Origin: Eukaryota sp. TZLM1-RC
Lineage: Eukaryota > Metamonada: BaSk clade
Reading direction: 5' to 3'
Assembly: GCA_040285825.1 (NCBI GenBank)
Contig: JAUPSS010000003.1
Coordinates: 744,001 to 808,000, forward strand
Length of the DNA: 64,000 nucleotides
The translations under genes and the position numbers were made by a program. Within the stretch, counting starts at the first letter, position 1; each line of letters opens with the position of its first letter. The notes under the pieces are model-generated. The model saw nothing but the letters and a program-made list of their open reading frames with translations, had not been told where the DNA came from and made no database searches. Below are positions 1 to 10,758 of this stretch, in pieces.

Positions 1-915
1 TCTAAAATATTCAAATTGACAGGGAAACCTACCTTATGGGCATTACGACGATGGATATCATCAGCCTTGTTTTTCATACTGAAGAATTGTCTTTCTGCCT
101 CGTCCCCCAAATCACAAATGAATTCCTTACGCTCTTCATCTTCTAATTTCATCCACTCTGTGAGCAGTTCAATAAAATCATAGGGCATTCCAAGTTCTTC
201 TTCATCGGTTTGGCTCTCCCATCTAAGGTGAGTAAAACAGAATGACACACAGATCAGCAGACGGTACAGAATTGACAATGGAATCTGGTAGGTTGAGAAA
301 ACGGGCCACTTCATACACCTCTGATTTGTGAAGGTCGGCAATCAACTGAACATCAACCACTCCATCACCAGCTTTGCAGAAATAGCGCAGATAGCCGTCT
401 TCGTCAAAGTTTCCTGTACCTACAACAACTGCAGGGAAACCTTCCTGAGAAAGAAGTTGGGCAATAAAGTAATTAACAGGTGTTCGTTGGTATGATCTCA
501 ACTGCCCTTTGGCAAAGAAGCTGCTGTTGATCCCCACTGCAGTATCAACTAAATCTACTAGTTGATCGTGTATTTGTGTTTGATCAACAGTGATGCATTC
601 AACACCAAGAAAGTCTGCAACTTCGTAAGCTCTATTTTGAATCTTGACCGTACTGTGGATAGGTTGAGCTATTGCTATGAGGCGTTTAAGAGGGCTGTGT
701 GGAATAGACATTGCCTTTGAACAAAGAGCAAGCACTGCAGAGCTGTCAATGCCTCCTGATAGTGAAAGGACTGCCCCCGAAAGGTTATTACGAGAGAGAA
801 AGTCGACAAACATGGAGATCTTTTGATCTACCCATTGTTCTACATTAAATGCTCGTCGTTGTCGGAGAGCAGCAAGTTTATCTTGCAGTTGCTGATGAAG
901 AGGTACAAGAACCAT
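1..915 (-). CDS. nadE: NAD+ synthetase, bacterial NadE type (partial, spliced)
   Basis: Makes NAD+ from deamido-NAD+, ATP and an ammonia source. The frame starts at ATG 915 and runs to the left edge. An SGGIDSS P-loop of the ATP-pyrophosphatase family lies near residue 55, followed by VVVGTGNFDEDGYLRYF and a PSADL motif. The continuous frame fails at PSADL. Removing a 28-nt GT...AG intron (223-250) restores PSADLWESQTDEEELG, the expected family continuation. A second 31-nt intron (2-32) follows a lysine codon (codon 285 from the start), so the window begins one base inside the next exon. There is no N-terminal glutaminase domain, unlike the usual eukaryotic NADSYN1, so this is the short bacterial architecture. 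Acquisition by transfer is inferred; the introns argue against bacterial contamination. The C-terminus is outside the window. Confidence 0.88.
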
Positions 916-999
916 TTTGAAATTTATATTTGAAATTTTTCTTTTGATTTTTTGAAATATTACATTTGAAGGGCCATCCAGAAAAATATTTGCAAAAGC

Positions 1000-1500
1000 T
1001 TAATTTTTTTGACTAGTCATGCCAAGACGTTCTTCATAATCCAAGCCCTCAAAAACTAGTGAAAGCTTCTTTACACAATACCTTAAATTAGTAAATTTTA
1101 TTGCATGAATCTCTTGAACCGTGTCTGGAAAACGTTGGCATTAAATTTCTGGTATAGCTTTATTAATTGCATAATTGAGGTCATGCAACTACTTTCTAGA
1201 TAATGGATTAAACAAAGAGTATTCTTGAGGGAAACCATAAAGAAATCAAAAACAAAATTTGATCACCACCTACAAATGCTGCTTGACAAGCAATTGAAGA
1301 TTTGCTAAATCAACATCCCCAAATTGCGAAAATGAAATCATGAGGTCGAATTAAAACAGGGCTCACTTTCGATAGACAAAAAACATCAAGATTTTGAAGT
1401 TTCTTTTGAAGTTGGTTAAGTGAATAGCAAAAATCAACAAATACACATGTCGCTGTTGACCTTAATAGAAAAGTTTTTCCTGAACAACTGTTCAAAATGC
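1000..1500 (-). mobile_element. Decayed LINE-like fragment
   Basis: This stretch matches, with many substitutions, the minus-strand segment at about 12410-12900, which encodes the region after the reverse transcriptase core of a LINE-like element. For example, the phrase 'cttcataatccaagcc' is shared by 1032-1047 and about 12429-12444. Frames are broken and no endpoints can be defined. A minus-strand ORF at 1310-1495 is part of this debris, not a separate gene. Confidence 0.6.
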
Positions 1501-1534
1501 AGAGTTGGCCATTTGTTTCAATTTCTGTGGCAAA

Positions 1535-1640
1535 AATCGTATTTATTGAATTTGCACACTTGATTAAATTAAATCATAACTAATGGGACGACTATCATTA
1601 AACCAAGATTTCCTCTACAAAATCTTGATTTTGGCAAAAA
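1535..1640. repeat. Copy of a ~100-bp dispersed repeat
   Basis: The block containing 'cataactaatgggacgac' (about 1576) is repeated at 60335-60433 with only scattered differences. At 60.3 kb the same unit is flanked by a 12-bp direct repeat and is absent from a related site at 16.2 kb, so it behaves as a small mobile unit. Here it abuts LINE debris and no flanking duplication is visible. Confidence 0.6.
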
Positions 1641-2290
1641 TTGAATTCAGCTCATTGCCAATTCTTTCTTGTTTTGATTCAGAAAATCTTTTAAACAAGC
1701 TACTCAACTCATGTACATTCAAGATGTGTAATTTTGGATGAATGTGTATATCATGAGAGATTGCTGTCTGATCTAAATCGTCAAATTATTCACAATGTAT
1801 AGTGTATTGAAATTGAGACCAATCTTGAAATTTGAGTGCAAACAAAAAAAGAAATATTGCTCACTATCCGTAAGCTTATTTTTTTCCACTTCGGGTAACA
1901 ATTTCGATAACAAATAAAAGTGATTAGCTGAAACGACCAATAAAATTATCTATCAATTTAATTACCGGTTTCAATTAAAGAAAACTGACACTTTGAGGAA
2001 ATTGCGAGTAAAAGTACCACGATCTTTTTAACAAACATGAGGCGTTTCTATTAAAAGGAAAAAAAGATGTTTTTTCACTTATTTCTATCGTTGCAGATTT
2101 TCATCCGAATCTGATGTCATTGAATCATCAGCAAAAACATGTGTTGATGGCTTCCATTGATTATACTACTTCTTTTGTTGTAAGAAAAATAACTGTTGCA
2201 GACACTTGTAAGTGCCTGGTCTTCGAGCTAAAAAGGACTGATCCTACATTATCTTCAAGGTGACGTACTGGTTTTCGAGACCATTAATTA
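1641..2290. other. AT-rich stretch, nothing recognised
   Basis: No conserved reading frame, tRNA-like sequence or splice-compatible exon chain was found. It lies inside a TE-rich interval and is probably decayed mobile DNA. Confidence 0.4.
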
Positions 2291-2294
2291 TTTC

Positions 2295-3132
2295 TTGTTA
2301 ATTGACACTCTTTACGATTTCACATTTGATGAGTTCAATTTACCACCTGCACATTGTAAATTTTCTGTTAGAGATACATCTGATAAATTGACACAATTTT
2401 TTAGAGGAAGGTTAGATCAACATATGCTGTCTATGTCCATTGACTTACCTCCTAGAATCATTAAGCTTGCAATCAAGTCTTCCTTGAATGTATCACCTAC
2501 TGCTCATGACCTTTATCGAATGAAAAATTTGTGGATCTAAACTATTGTTTCCCGTGTGATCATTGTGTCAATTTGGACTAGCTACATTATGTCACATTTT
2601 ATGCAGTTGTCAAAGTTATCAAAACCCCTAAATACACAAAACCTAAAAGGAGACACGATTCAATTTTAAATAGTTTTGTAAACCTCCTACTTCCTTTCTT
2701 AGATCATTATGTTGTTTACTGTAATTTGTTTCATCACACAAATCATTATGCAACTTTTCCGTTGGTTGTGACTGAGTAAAGACATTACCTTATTCTTATC
2801 TCAAAAATAAAGATGAATGTAGAAAAAAGACAGTTCTGATTTGTCCGTCCACGTCCCCGCATGAACAATATTTAGATAGTAGACACACATTGAAAAGTAC
2901 AAGATATCACAGTCTTGAATTGTTATTGTCAAATTTGGTTGTTGAATCATTTCCTTTTAAGGTTTTAGCAAAAGGAATAGTTGCTAATAGTTGCATTCCA
3001 TTGATAAATAGATTACTCATTCAAAGTCTAAAACGAGAACCAAAAGTAAACAATTGGCATGTGAAGCTCTCACCTGCGGTCAATTGCTACATTGCTACAA
3101 TTATCGCAACTTTTCTGCTAAAAATTGGGTAA
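2295..3132 (+). pseudogene. Degenerate coding remnant of unknown origin
   Basis: Two short open stretches (2295-2540 and 2890-3132) are separated by stops. After 2520 a different frame continues with a cysteine-rich CFPCDHC motif and a basic run, suggesting one older reading frame broken by a frameshift. I do not recognise the family. Its place between LINE, gag and exonuclease debris suggests another mobile-element remnant, but that is inference only. Confidence 0.25.
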
Positions 3133-3499
3133 TTGGTTGTCTAATGAAGTAGAATGATAAAAACAAACAATGGGCGGTGGCTTAAAAATGTTGCAAGCTC
3201 AGTTTTTCATGTTGATTAATAATAGGAAAAATACATTTTTTAATTATTAAAAACCAATTGTATATATCATAAATCAGGCTTGTCTTACTTTCACAAACAG
3301 TTCTGGTTGACAGCAAATCCAGTTGCAACTTACTCAGTTTATGAACCTTTAGTGTTGCTGTTACTGATAAACTAGGTTAGCAGGTGTCTCAGGATTTTAC
3401 GTGATGACGTGGCATTTGTACAAAAACAGGTGTATTTATTAATAAAGGTTCTTTTCTCTTTTTTTTCTTTGGTATTTCTGCCCAACGGCATCAATAATT
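3133..3499. other. AT-rich gap, nothing recognised
   Basis: No gene found. A TTTATTAATAAAGG block near 3436 could be a decayed LTR polyadenylation region upstream of the gag remnant that follows, but no partner LTR was seen. Confidence 0.3.
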
Positions 3500-3529
3500 T
3501 TGGCCCTCATTGCAGATGTTTTTTACACG

Positions 3530-4210
3530 TGTAGTATCACCATTTCTTGTTTATGGAAGTGGATGAAGTTCAGGTGTTGCAACAACAGTGGAAGATCTAC
3601 AATCTGTTACACCGAAGAGAGACCTTTTTGTTGGAATCATTGGTACTCACAAGACCTGGGATTGATTCATCCGATGAGGTGTTTCTGGATTAATTGAGAT
3701 CCTCCACTTCGTTTTCGTCGTACGAGGAATTCAACTTATCCATAGCTGAGCTGAAGGTTGATGTCCGCAAGGGCGACGTCCGTGAACGTATGTTTTGTTA
3801 CCTGAGACGTTTTTTCAGGCGAAAAGAAGGGCTTTCGGACTGAAATTGCCTGACTAGCCTTCAGGATCAGATTCGGCAAAAGTATCCTTCCAGTAATATT
3901 GTAGAAATATTTGATTTCTCGAATTTGGGACGAGCTATTCCCCGTCTTTTCTACCTTGGTAAATACCACAGAGAATGAACTACTTGATTGCACGCGAGTA
4001 GTTTCTTGGAAAAGATTTTTAAAGACTGTTTCAGAAAATACTGACTCTGTGGGTCAAGCTGAAATGAAGTTTCGTTTATCCAATAGATCTCGCAATCTGA
4101 CTGACGGAACATGTTTTAAATGTCATCAGAAAGGTCATCTGGCTCATAATTGCTTCTCTAAAGTTAAGCCCGAAGTAAATCATTTCCATCACGTACCACA
4201 GTATATCACA
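3530..4210 (+). pseudogene. Retrotransposon gag remnant with CCHC zinc knuckle
   Basis: The frame at 3911-4234 contains a zinc knuckle, CFKCHQKGHLAHNC (about 4112-4153), the nucleic-acid-binding motif of retrotransposon Gag proteins. Upstream, other frames hold gag-like stretches such as YLRRFFRRKEGLSD, so the ORF is broken by frameshifts. It differs from the Gag of the two Ty3/gypsy families elsewhere in the window and so represents a third family. No pol follows; the next sequence is an exonuclease remnant. Confidence 0.6.
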
Positions 4211-4214
4211 AATT

Positions 4215-4800
4215 TCCTCTCTTCTTCATGCTAAAATTGCTAAAATTGATACGAATGTACAGGCAGAATTGTTCAATAACGAAAAAACTTTGCTTCGTAG
4301 ATTTTCAAACATTACTGATAATTATCAACCACATTGTTTATCAGATCACAATTTAACCAACTTTGATTTACAAATTTTGAAAAAGCGTTTAAATTATTTT
4401 GATTTACCATTTCCCACTGTTCCAAATGATTCAACAATTAATGTACTCAGTCAACTTTTGCCAAAATGGAGAGAATTTGTCATCAGGGAAAATGGCTTTT
4501 ATCTTTAAGATACACTGGTATTTGTCAAAAAATTTATCAAAAACCAATATGATTATAGTTTAGGCAATTTGGCGTATGAAATGATTTATGAAAAGAAAAT
4601 GAAACTTCATCAACAATTTACCAATATTTTACCAATTGAGTGTTTAGCCACTGCTTTACCTAGACATAATTTAATTCATTATGGGCTTTCTTATTGTAGA
4701 CCATGTCTGGAACTCCTTTTTTGTTCCAAAAAGAAAAGTTTATTTTGCCATTTCTTAAAACCATTCGTGCAACCGTCAACACAATGGTTAAACAGTCAAA
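4215..4800 (+). pseudogene. Family-B-polymerase-like 3'-5' exonuclease remnant (copy D)
   Basis: The frame at 4269-4508 carries EKTLLRRFSNI followed by HNLTNFDLQILKKR, matching the Exo II region of family B DNA polymerases (E-x-x-LL ... GxNxxxFDxP). It closely matches copy A at 10.1-10.5 kb and is related to copies at 41.5 kb and 53.8-54.4 kb. After a stop, the frame at 4569-4811 (LGNLAYEMIYEKKMKLHQQF) corresponds to the later exonuclease region and is also shared with copy A. No polymerase palm motif follows. Downstream DNA to 5148 has broken frames and is then cut by the retrotransposon junction, so no Fanzor module is left in this copy. Confidence 0.6.
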
Positions 4801-5148
4801 TGTTTTATTGAAATTGAAAGAAACTGCTTCAAAATTTCAACAGTTACGAATACACACTACACACTAAATGTTGCCCTGAAGCTTTATTTACAGTACCGTT
4901 TTGAACGCAACTTATCACGTATTTCTGCCAAATTGTATGAATCATTGATGCAAGAATTCGTTATATCTCAGATGATCTTTATGAGCAACAAAGGGAAAAA
5001 CCGGAAAGTGCAGTTCCACAAAATTTGGAGGAGTTTGTATGTGGTGAAGGAGTTTATACTTTGAAAAATAGCTTTCAACAAAAAAAGTTAAAGAAAACTT
5101 TGAGTTATTTTGACCACTTAAAACACAAGTCTGATCAGTTTCCACGAC
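4801..5148. other. Broken frames between exonuclease copy D and retrotransposon
   Basis: One plus-strand frame stays readable for about 65 codons up to 5148 (ISDDLYEQQREKPES ... HLKHKSDQFPRLPS). It matches no family I know. It may be the remains of the region that joins the exonuclease to a Fanzor, truncated by the element starting at 5149. Confidence 0.3.
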
Positions 5149-8100
5149 TCCCTAGTTAAGTTAAATGAAGCGTTTGACGCCAAGAAGATCTTCGACTTCG
5201 TTCTTAACTTTGGCAATTGGGCTAAAACAGTTAGGGATCGCGATGAACCCACCAGAGCATTTGCGCCGATCACCAAACACGGTCAACCTGTTCATCAGTA
5301 CGACTTCCTTAGATCTATGTTCTTCGAAGTGCCCTTTGTATTTGAGATTTATGATCGAGGGTAAGGTCATCGCAGAATGGCAGAGTTTTTATGGAGGCCG
5401 AACAAACGTGTTAGGCAACAACCCATCTGACGCCGAAATCTGGGAATATTTGCTACTCAGCACCCAGTACAAATACCCTACCGATGTTGAGAAGGCTTTA
5501 AGGTCTGTAAGACCACCTGAGATCAGTCGCAGAATGACTGGTGAATCTTCATGGACAGCCTTCATAGAGCAGATCATATATATAATTCGACGCTCTACAA
5601 TTATGCCCGGAACGGATGGTAATCCGTCTGTTGTCTACCCAGCAAAGAGATTTCTCGAAACTATTAACGACAAAACAAACAATCAATTGATGGACACATA
5701 TATCATTTGGATTGGCAAGTTTGATTCGAGTAACGAGAAACTGGGCGATGCGATTTACGATTTAGGTAACGCATTTGTTAATAAGGTCAACAGCCTTGAA
5801 TCCTCGATCAAAGACATGAATTTGATAAGAACAGCTTTTGGTGCTCACGCTCCTGCGCAAAAAGGACGAAGCCAGTCAAAAGGTCCTTTTAAGAACCCTA
5901 GAGTAAGCAGTCGACCCATCCCTTCAGAGCAATGGTGTAGCTTATGCAAAACCAATAAACATCCTGAAGAGAAATGTTTTAAATTAGTGGGAAGACCTGG
6001 TTCAAAAAAGCGTCAAGGAGGCGAAAAACGTGACAAAAACGTAAAAGTAGTAGTAATAAATCAGATGATTATACATCTTTTAACAATAACCTTACAAATA
6101 ATTCAATCAAATCCATTTATAAAATGAGCAAAGCAGATTCGAATTATAATCACCTAAATCCATTAAAAAGATTTAGAGAGTCATCCAATCCTGTGGGTTT
6201 TATCCACAGTGTTAGACTATCCAGGGTAGCAGAGGACCAAGAAATTTCTAACGGGGAACTTTGGTTAACCTGCACTATAAATAACGAGGAAGTACAAGGC
6301 GAAATTGATAATGGAGCTGCATTTTCAGTATTATCAAGGGATTCAGCCTCTAAATGTAATATGACAGTTAATGACAATAAAACTGTCGAATACTTATCGG
6401 CAAATGGTATTCGCTCCACGACCCTGGGATGTGCAAGTGGTGTTCTTGCTCTAAATGTGGGTAGCTTGGCCACTCAAGTGTTTTTAAGGATCGAATTCCA
6501 GATCATTCCTGGTACCAATAATTTTTTGATCGGAAGAGACTTATTACAAACCTTGGGGCTACGCACGGAGCACGGTTTTAATATTAATTTGGATCGCGAA
6601 CACCGCACCATCTTAAATGCTGAATGTGAGTTTGATAATAGAATTTGTCAACCAATTAGATTCATAGAACAATTGAGTAATAAATCAGACTTAGGTAATG
6701 ATTTTGGGCATTCCACACTTAGACATGAGTTAGATGAGTTGGGCTGTAGAATATGCCTGGATGACATTAGGGACGAGGAACGCCTAGTCGTGCTACTCGA
6801 AAAATATAGAAATGTATTTAGTGGCTACCTCACCCGGACGGAATTGATTGTCAGCCGATGACCATTCCATTTTATGACGAAAGTAAGGTCGTCAAAAGGA
6901 AACCTCGAAGATTAAACCCAGAAAAACAACGGGTAGCCGAGGAAATTTTTAACGAATTGATCCTTAATGGATTTGCTGTGCCCGCAAAGTCTCAATTCAG
7001 TAGTCCCATCTGTCTTGTGATTTACCCTGATCACAGGAAACCACGATTAACTGGCGATTTTAGTGATATTGGTGGAGTAAATGATTTAACTAAACCTGTA
7101 GAGGCAAATTTGCCCAGGATTAGCGACATTTTAGAATTTCTAAGTAAAGCTAATTATATAGCAACTCTAGATTTACCTAAGGCATTGTGGCAGCTCAAAA
7201 TTGCAGAAGAGGATATTGATAAAACTACCGTATCAATTCCCGGGATGTCGATCAGTTTTAAAAGGGCTTGTTTTGGTTTGAAGAACGTTCCTGCAGTCTT
7301 CCAAAACATGATAATGGAAATATTGGATTCTGAGGGTGTATTTATTTATATCGATGATATAATAATAGTAGCTTCGACCCTGGATGAATTTCTATCTAGA
7401 GTAGGTACGGTCCTAGAACGCCCCAAACGTTTTAGAGCTAACCTTGGCCTACCCAAGTGTAGCTTTACCACTTGCAAACATGAAATAAAAATTCTAGGTA
7501 GTATTTTTGTAAACAAAACCCGCTATATAGATGAATCTAAAATTGAGGGACTGATCAACCTACCCAAACCCAGGACATTACCTGAAGTTAGGAGTTTTAT
7601 AGGTTCGATCAATTATATACGTGACTGGGTGCCAAATTTGTCTGACTTGATAGAACCAATCAACAAATTAATCAGAAACAAACCGTCAAAAATCAAGTGG
7701 ACTCCTGATCATGACGAGGCTTTTGGTAAGATTATAAATCTGATCAAAGCAAATATCCCTCTTGAATTGCCCTCAGAAGACAAGCATATTTTAATAAGTG
7801 CTGACGCGTCCGATGTGGCTGTAGGTGGAGTAATATGGCAAGAAGCTAACCCACCTAAAGATCCTACGACACCGCTAATTAAGAGAAAATTTGTACCTAT
7901 TGCCTTCTTTAGCAGATTATTATCAACTTCACAAAAGAATTGGTCTGTACTTCAGAAAGAGTTGTATGCAATTTTACTAATTCTCACTGACAGTAGTTTA
8001 GAAAATTATTTAATTTCGAGGAAATTAACTATTTTCACTGATCATAGAAATTTAGCATACCTCATATCAGCTCCTGAAAAGAACAGAATCGTGAAGAGGT

Positions 8101-9905
8101 GGCTACCAATATTGTCAGAATTCAATTTTGATGTAGTCCACACTGCAGGCGAGGAGAATTATTGGGCAGACATGTTGTCTAGATTGGTTGACACCAAACC
8201 CAAAACTCCTCGAGTCCAACAAGTGAAAAACTTGGCACCTCACAGAGTTGAAGAACAATTACCCTATTTAAATTTATTAACTAGAGTTAATCTGTTAAGG
8301 GATGATATTACTCAACCGTCCAAAATTGAGCTACCCACGATCAATAGCTTATCTGCATTGAAAGAAGCAGTTGAGGATACTAAATTTGATTTATTTGACA
8401 CTTGTATCTCAAAGATTAGGCAAGAACAACTTACAGATGTTGATTCAAATCCTAATTATTATAAAGATTACAATTATAATTCAGATATTCAATTGTATAC
8501 CAACAATCGTGGGAAAATTGTTATCCCAGATAGTTTAAAGAAGCAGACATTAACTATCATTCATGGACATGCAAATGTTGGCCATCCTAGTGTGACGACT
8601 AGCGTAAAGAAATTACTCAATAGTGAGTACTTTTGGCCCGACATGCGCAAAGACATGATTAATCATATTAAGAGATGTCCAGCATGTCAAAAGACGGCAC
8701 ATGTGCCTAAAAATGTCATTGAATCATCTGGCTCTCTTTGGGCTGATCGGCCTTTTGCACGATTAAACGCAGATACTATTGGACCATTACAACAAGATGA
8801 TAATGGATTCAAATATTTAGTAGTTTTTGTAGATTCGTTTATTAGGTATACGATCATTTGCCCTGCAAAGGAATTGAATGCAGTGGAGGCAACCAATCAC
8901 CTCCTATGGAATGTAGTATCAATTTTTGGTATCCCACTGTTGATTCATAGTGACAATGGTATTGAATTTGCAAATGCCATATTCAAAGGGTTATGCGATT
9001 TATTAAACATTGAAGTAAGTCGTTCACTAACTAGTTTTTCACAAAGCAATGGATTAGTAGAAAGACGACACAGAGACATTTCACAAAGTCTAAGAAAGAT
9101 TTTGGTGGACTCTGGCGATTATAGCAATTGGAGTGAATATATCCCAATTGTACAACTTCAAATCAATTCAACTATTAGTAGAGTTACTGGTCATTCGCCC
9201 TACAATTTAATGTTTGGTAGCGACCACAGCCCTAGAGCTGATCCTAGTAATATGTTTGAACTAATAAAATCAGCTAATGTTAATATTCCCTTTGTTAAAG
9301 ATCTTGAAGCAAAACTTGAAAGGATTTCAAAGAAGAGAGAAGAGGCAGAGCTCAGGCAAGCTCAACAACTGCCTGAAGTTAACAAACATAGGAACCCTTT
9401 TAATAATGGTGACTTAATTTTGCGATTAAAGACTAATGGTAAACTCCATGGTTGCTTCGCTGGCCCTTTTCTCGTTGAAGAAGTTAAATCCAATAAAAAT
9501 TTATTACTCAAGAATCTCGTCACTGGTTCGATGTCTACGGCAAGTATTAATCATTGTAAACTATACCTCTCTGACTTCCTTAAAGAAGATATAGATTGAC
9601 ATAAGAACATTGCTGCCGGTGATATGGAAGAATCTGTAATTATTAAGGTTGTAGATCACTTCGATTTTATAGACTCGAATGATAATAAAATTCCTTATTG
9701 CTCCGCAGTTTGGTATGGCGGCGAGACATCGTCTGTCCCAGTTGCTGACGTCAAAAGCACTGAGGCATACCAATCATATTTGCGAACCCTTAGTCCTCAC
9801 TCTACCAGGAAACGGAAAATGAATTCCAATTCTAAATCTAAGACTAATTCCCCTGCAGTTAATTCTTATAGCTCTCGTACGAGACCTAAGAGAGGGAAAA
9901 GGTAG
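5149..9905 (+). pseudogene. gag-pol of element 1, disrupted
   Basis: Comparison with element 2 shows one ancestral gag-pol frame. Lesions here are a 2-nt deletion near 5333, a 1-nt deletion near 6035, a 1-nt deletion near 6825 and a TGG to TGA change at 9597-9599. Recognisable parts are zinc knuckle CSLCKTNKHPEEKC (about 5938-5979), an aspartic protease region near 6300 with DNGA in place of D-S/T-G, RT with FIYIDDIIIV (about 7340), RNase H, integrase zinc motif (HPSV ... CPACQ, about 8585-8690), integrase DDE region with HSDNGIEFAN (about 8950), and after the stop a chromodomain-like segment with VWYGGET. The protease active site deviates from consensus, so this copy is dead. Confidence 0.88.
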
Positions 9906-10033
9906 TGTTGTACTGTGGACAATTAGTCTAGTATAGACTTCACTAGTGACGGCCTTTATAAGGGCCAGTGAAATTGAATAAATATCTTTATCTTATATCT
10001 CTATTCTGTACAATGGCTAACCATACAGCATCA
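9906..10033 (+). repeat. 3' LTR of element 1 (128 bp)
   Basis: It begins TGTTGTACTG directly after the TAG stop and the purine tract AAGAGAGGGAAAAGGTAG (9888-9905), and ends ACAGCATCA at 10033. It contains a TTTATAAGGGC TATA-like box and a GAATAAA polyadenylation signal. It matches the 135/136-bp LTRs of element 2 in its first 80 bases and diverges towards the end. Confidence 0.85.
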
Positions 10034-10059
10034 CAATTTTTCCCTCCTGACGAGATTAT

Positions 10060-10630
10060 CAACAAAAAGAGAAAAGAGGGTGCAAATCTTTGAAAAAGGA
10101 AAACTGATGAGCAAATGGGAGAATGGATTTCAGATCAACAAGTGTTTTTAATTTCACTTGTTATTGGTAAGTTTGATCACCATAATTTCTTTTTGGAGAG
10201 TAAATATTCACTTATATTGAGAATTAGTCCTCAAATCAGATTACCTAACATTGATATGGATATTCAGGCAGAAATTTTCTCTGCCGAAAAAACCTTGCTT
10301 CATAGGTTCCTGAACATAATTGGTACTCATCAACCTCATTGTTATCTTACTCACAATTTACTGCAGTTTGATTTGCAGGTTTTAAAAAATAGATTAAATT
10401 ATTTTGATTTACCATTTCCCACTGTTCGAGACGATACAGCAATTGATGTACTCAATCAACTTTGACCAAAATGGAGAGAAGTTGTTATCAGGGAAAATGG
10501 CTTTTTTCTTATTATGGTTTTTGCCAAAAAATTTATTAAAATACCCTACGGACATGGATTAGGCAACCTGGCATATAAAATGATAAATGAAAAGAAAATC
10601 AAACTTCATCAGGAATTTTCCCATATAAAG
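10060..10630 (+). pseudogene. Family-B-polymerase-like exonuclease remnant (copy A)
   Basis: The frame 10115-10465 contains ISLVIG, AEKTLLHRFLNIIG and HNLLQFDLQVLKNR, the pattern around Exo II of family B polymerase exonucleases. It aligns closely with copy D (both continue into NYFDLPFPTV). A stop at 10463 is followed by readable sequence LGNLAYKMINEKKIKLHQEF. The Exo I segment is not visible. The Fanzor frame of copy A begins about 130 bp further on the same strand. Confidence 0.6.
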
Positions 10631-10758
10631 ATCCTCAAATATTCCTAAAACTAGCAATTACAATTGCCCAATAGATCTCCAGTAGAGAGAAAAAACCTTA
10701 TCATATTTCTCCTGTTTCAAACATTAATTGATGATTTATCATCTACATAGAACTGAAA

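Larger units (their letters stand above)
5149..10033 (+). mobile_element. 5'-truncated Ty3/gypsy chromovirus (element 1)
   Basis: From about 5149 this sequence closely parallels the complete element at 45923-52792 in the other orientation, and it ends in a matching LTR at 9906-10033. The 5' LTR and the first part of gag are missing: similarity starts abruptly inside gag at 'cctagttaagtt'. Order is gag (C-terminal part), zinc knuckle, protease, reverse transcriptase, RNase H, integrase, chromodomain-like tail, polypurine tract, LTR. Because the left end is truncated no target duplication can be tested. It lies between exonuclease remnants copy D and copy A. Confidence 0.9.

Noticed and set aside
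223-915. NAD synthetase as a 230-residue protein ending in CVILFYSP
   Set aside because: The last eight residues come from reading into an intron. Splicing at 250/223 restores the conserved PSADLW motif and extends the frame.
2295-3132. A host protein-coding gene
   Set aside because: Two short frames without a recognisable family, broken by stops and surrounded by mobile-element debris.
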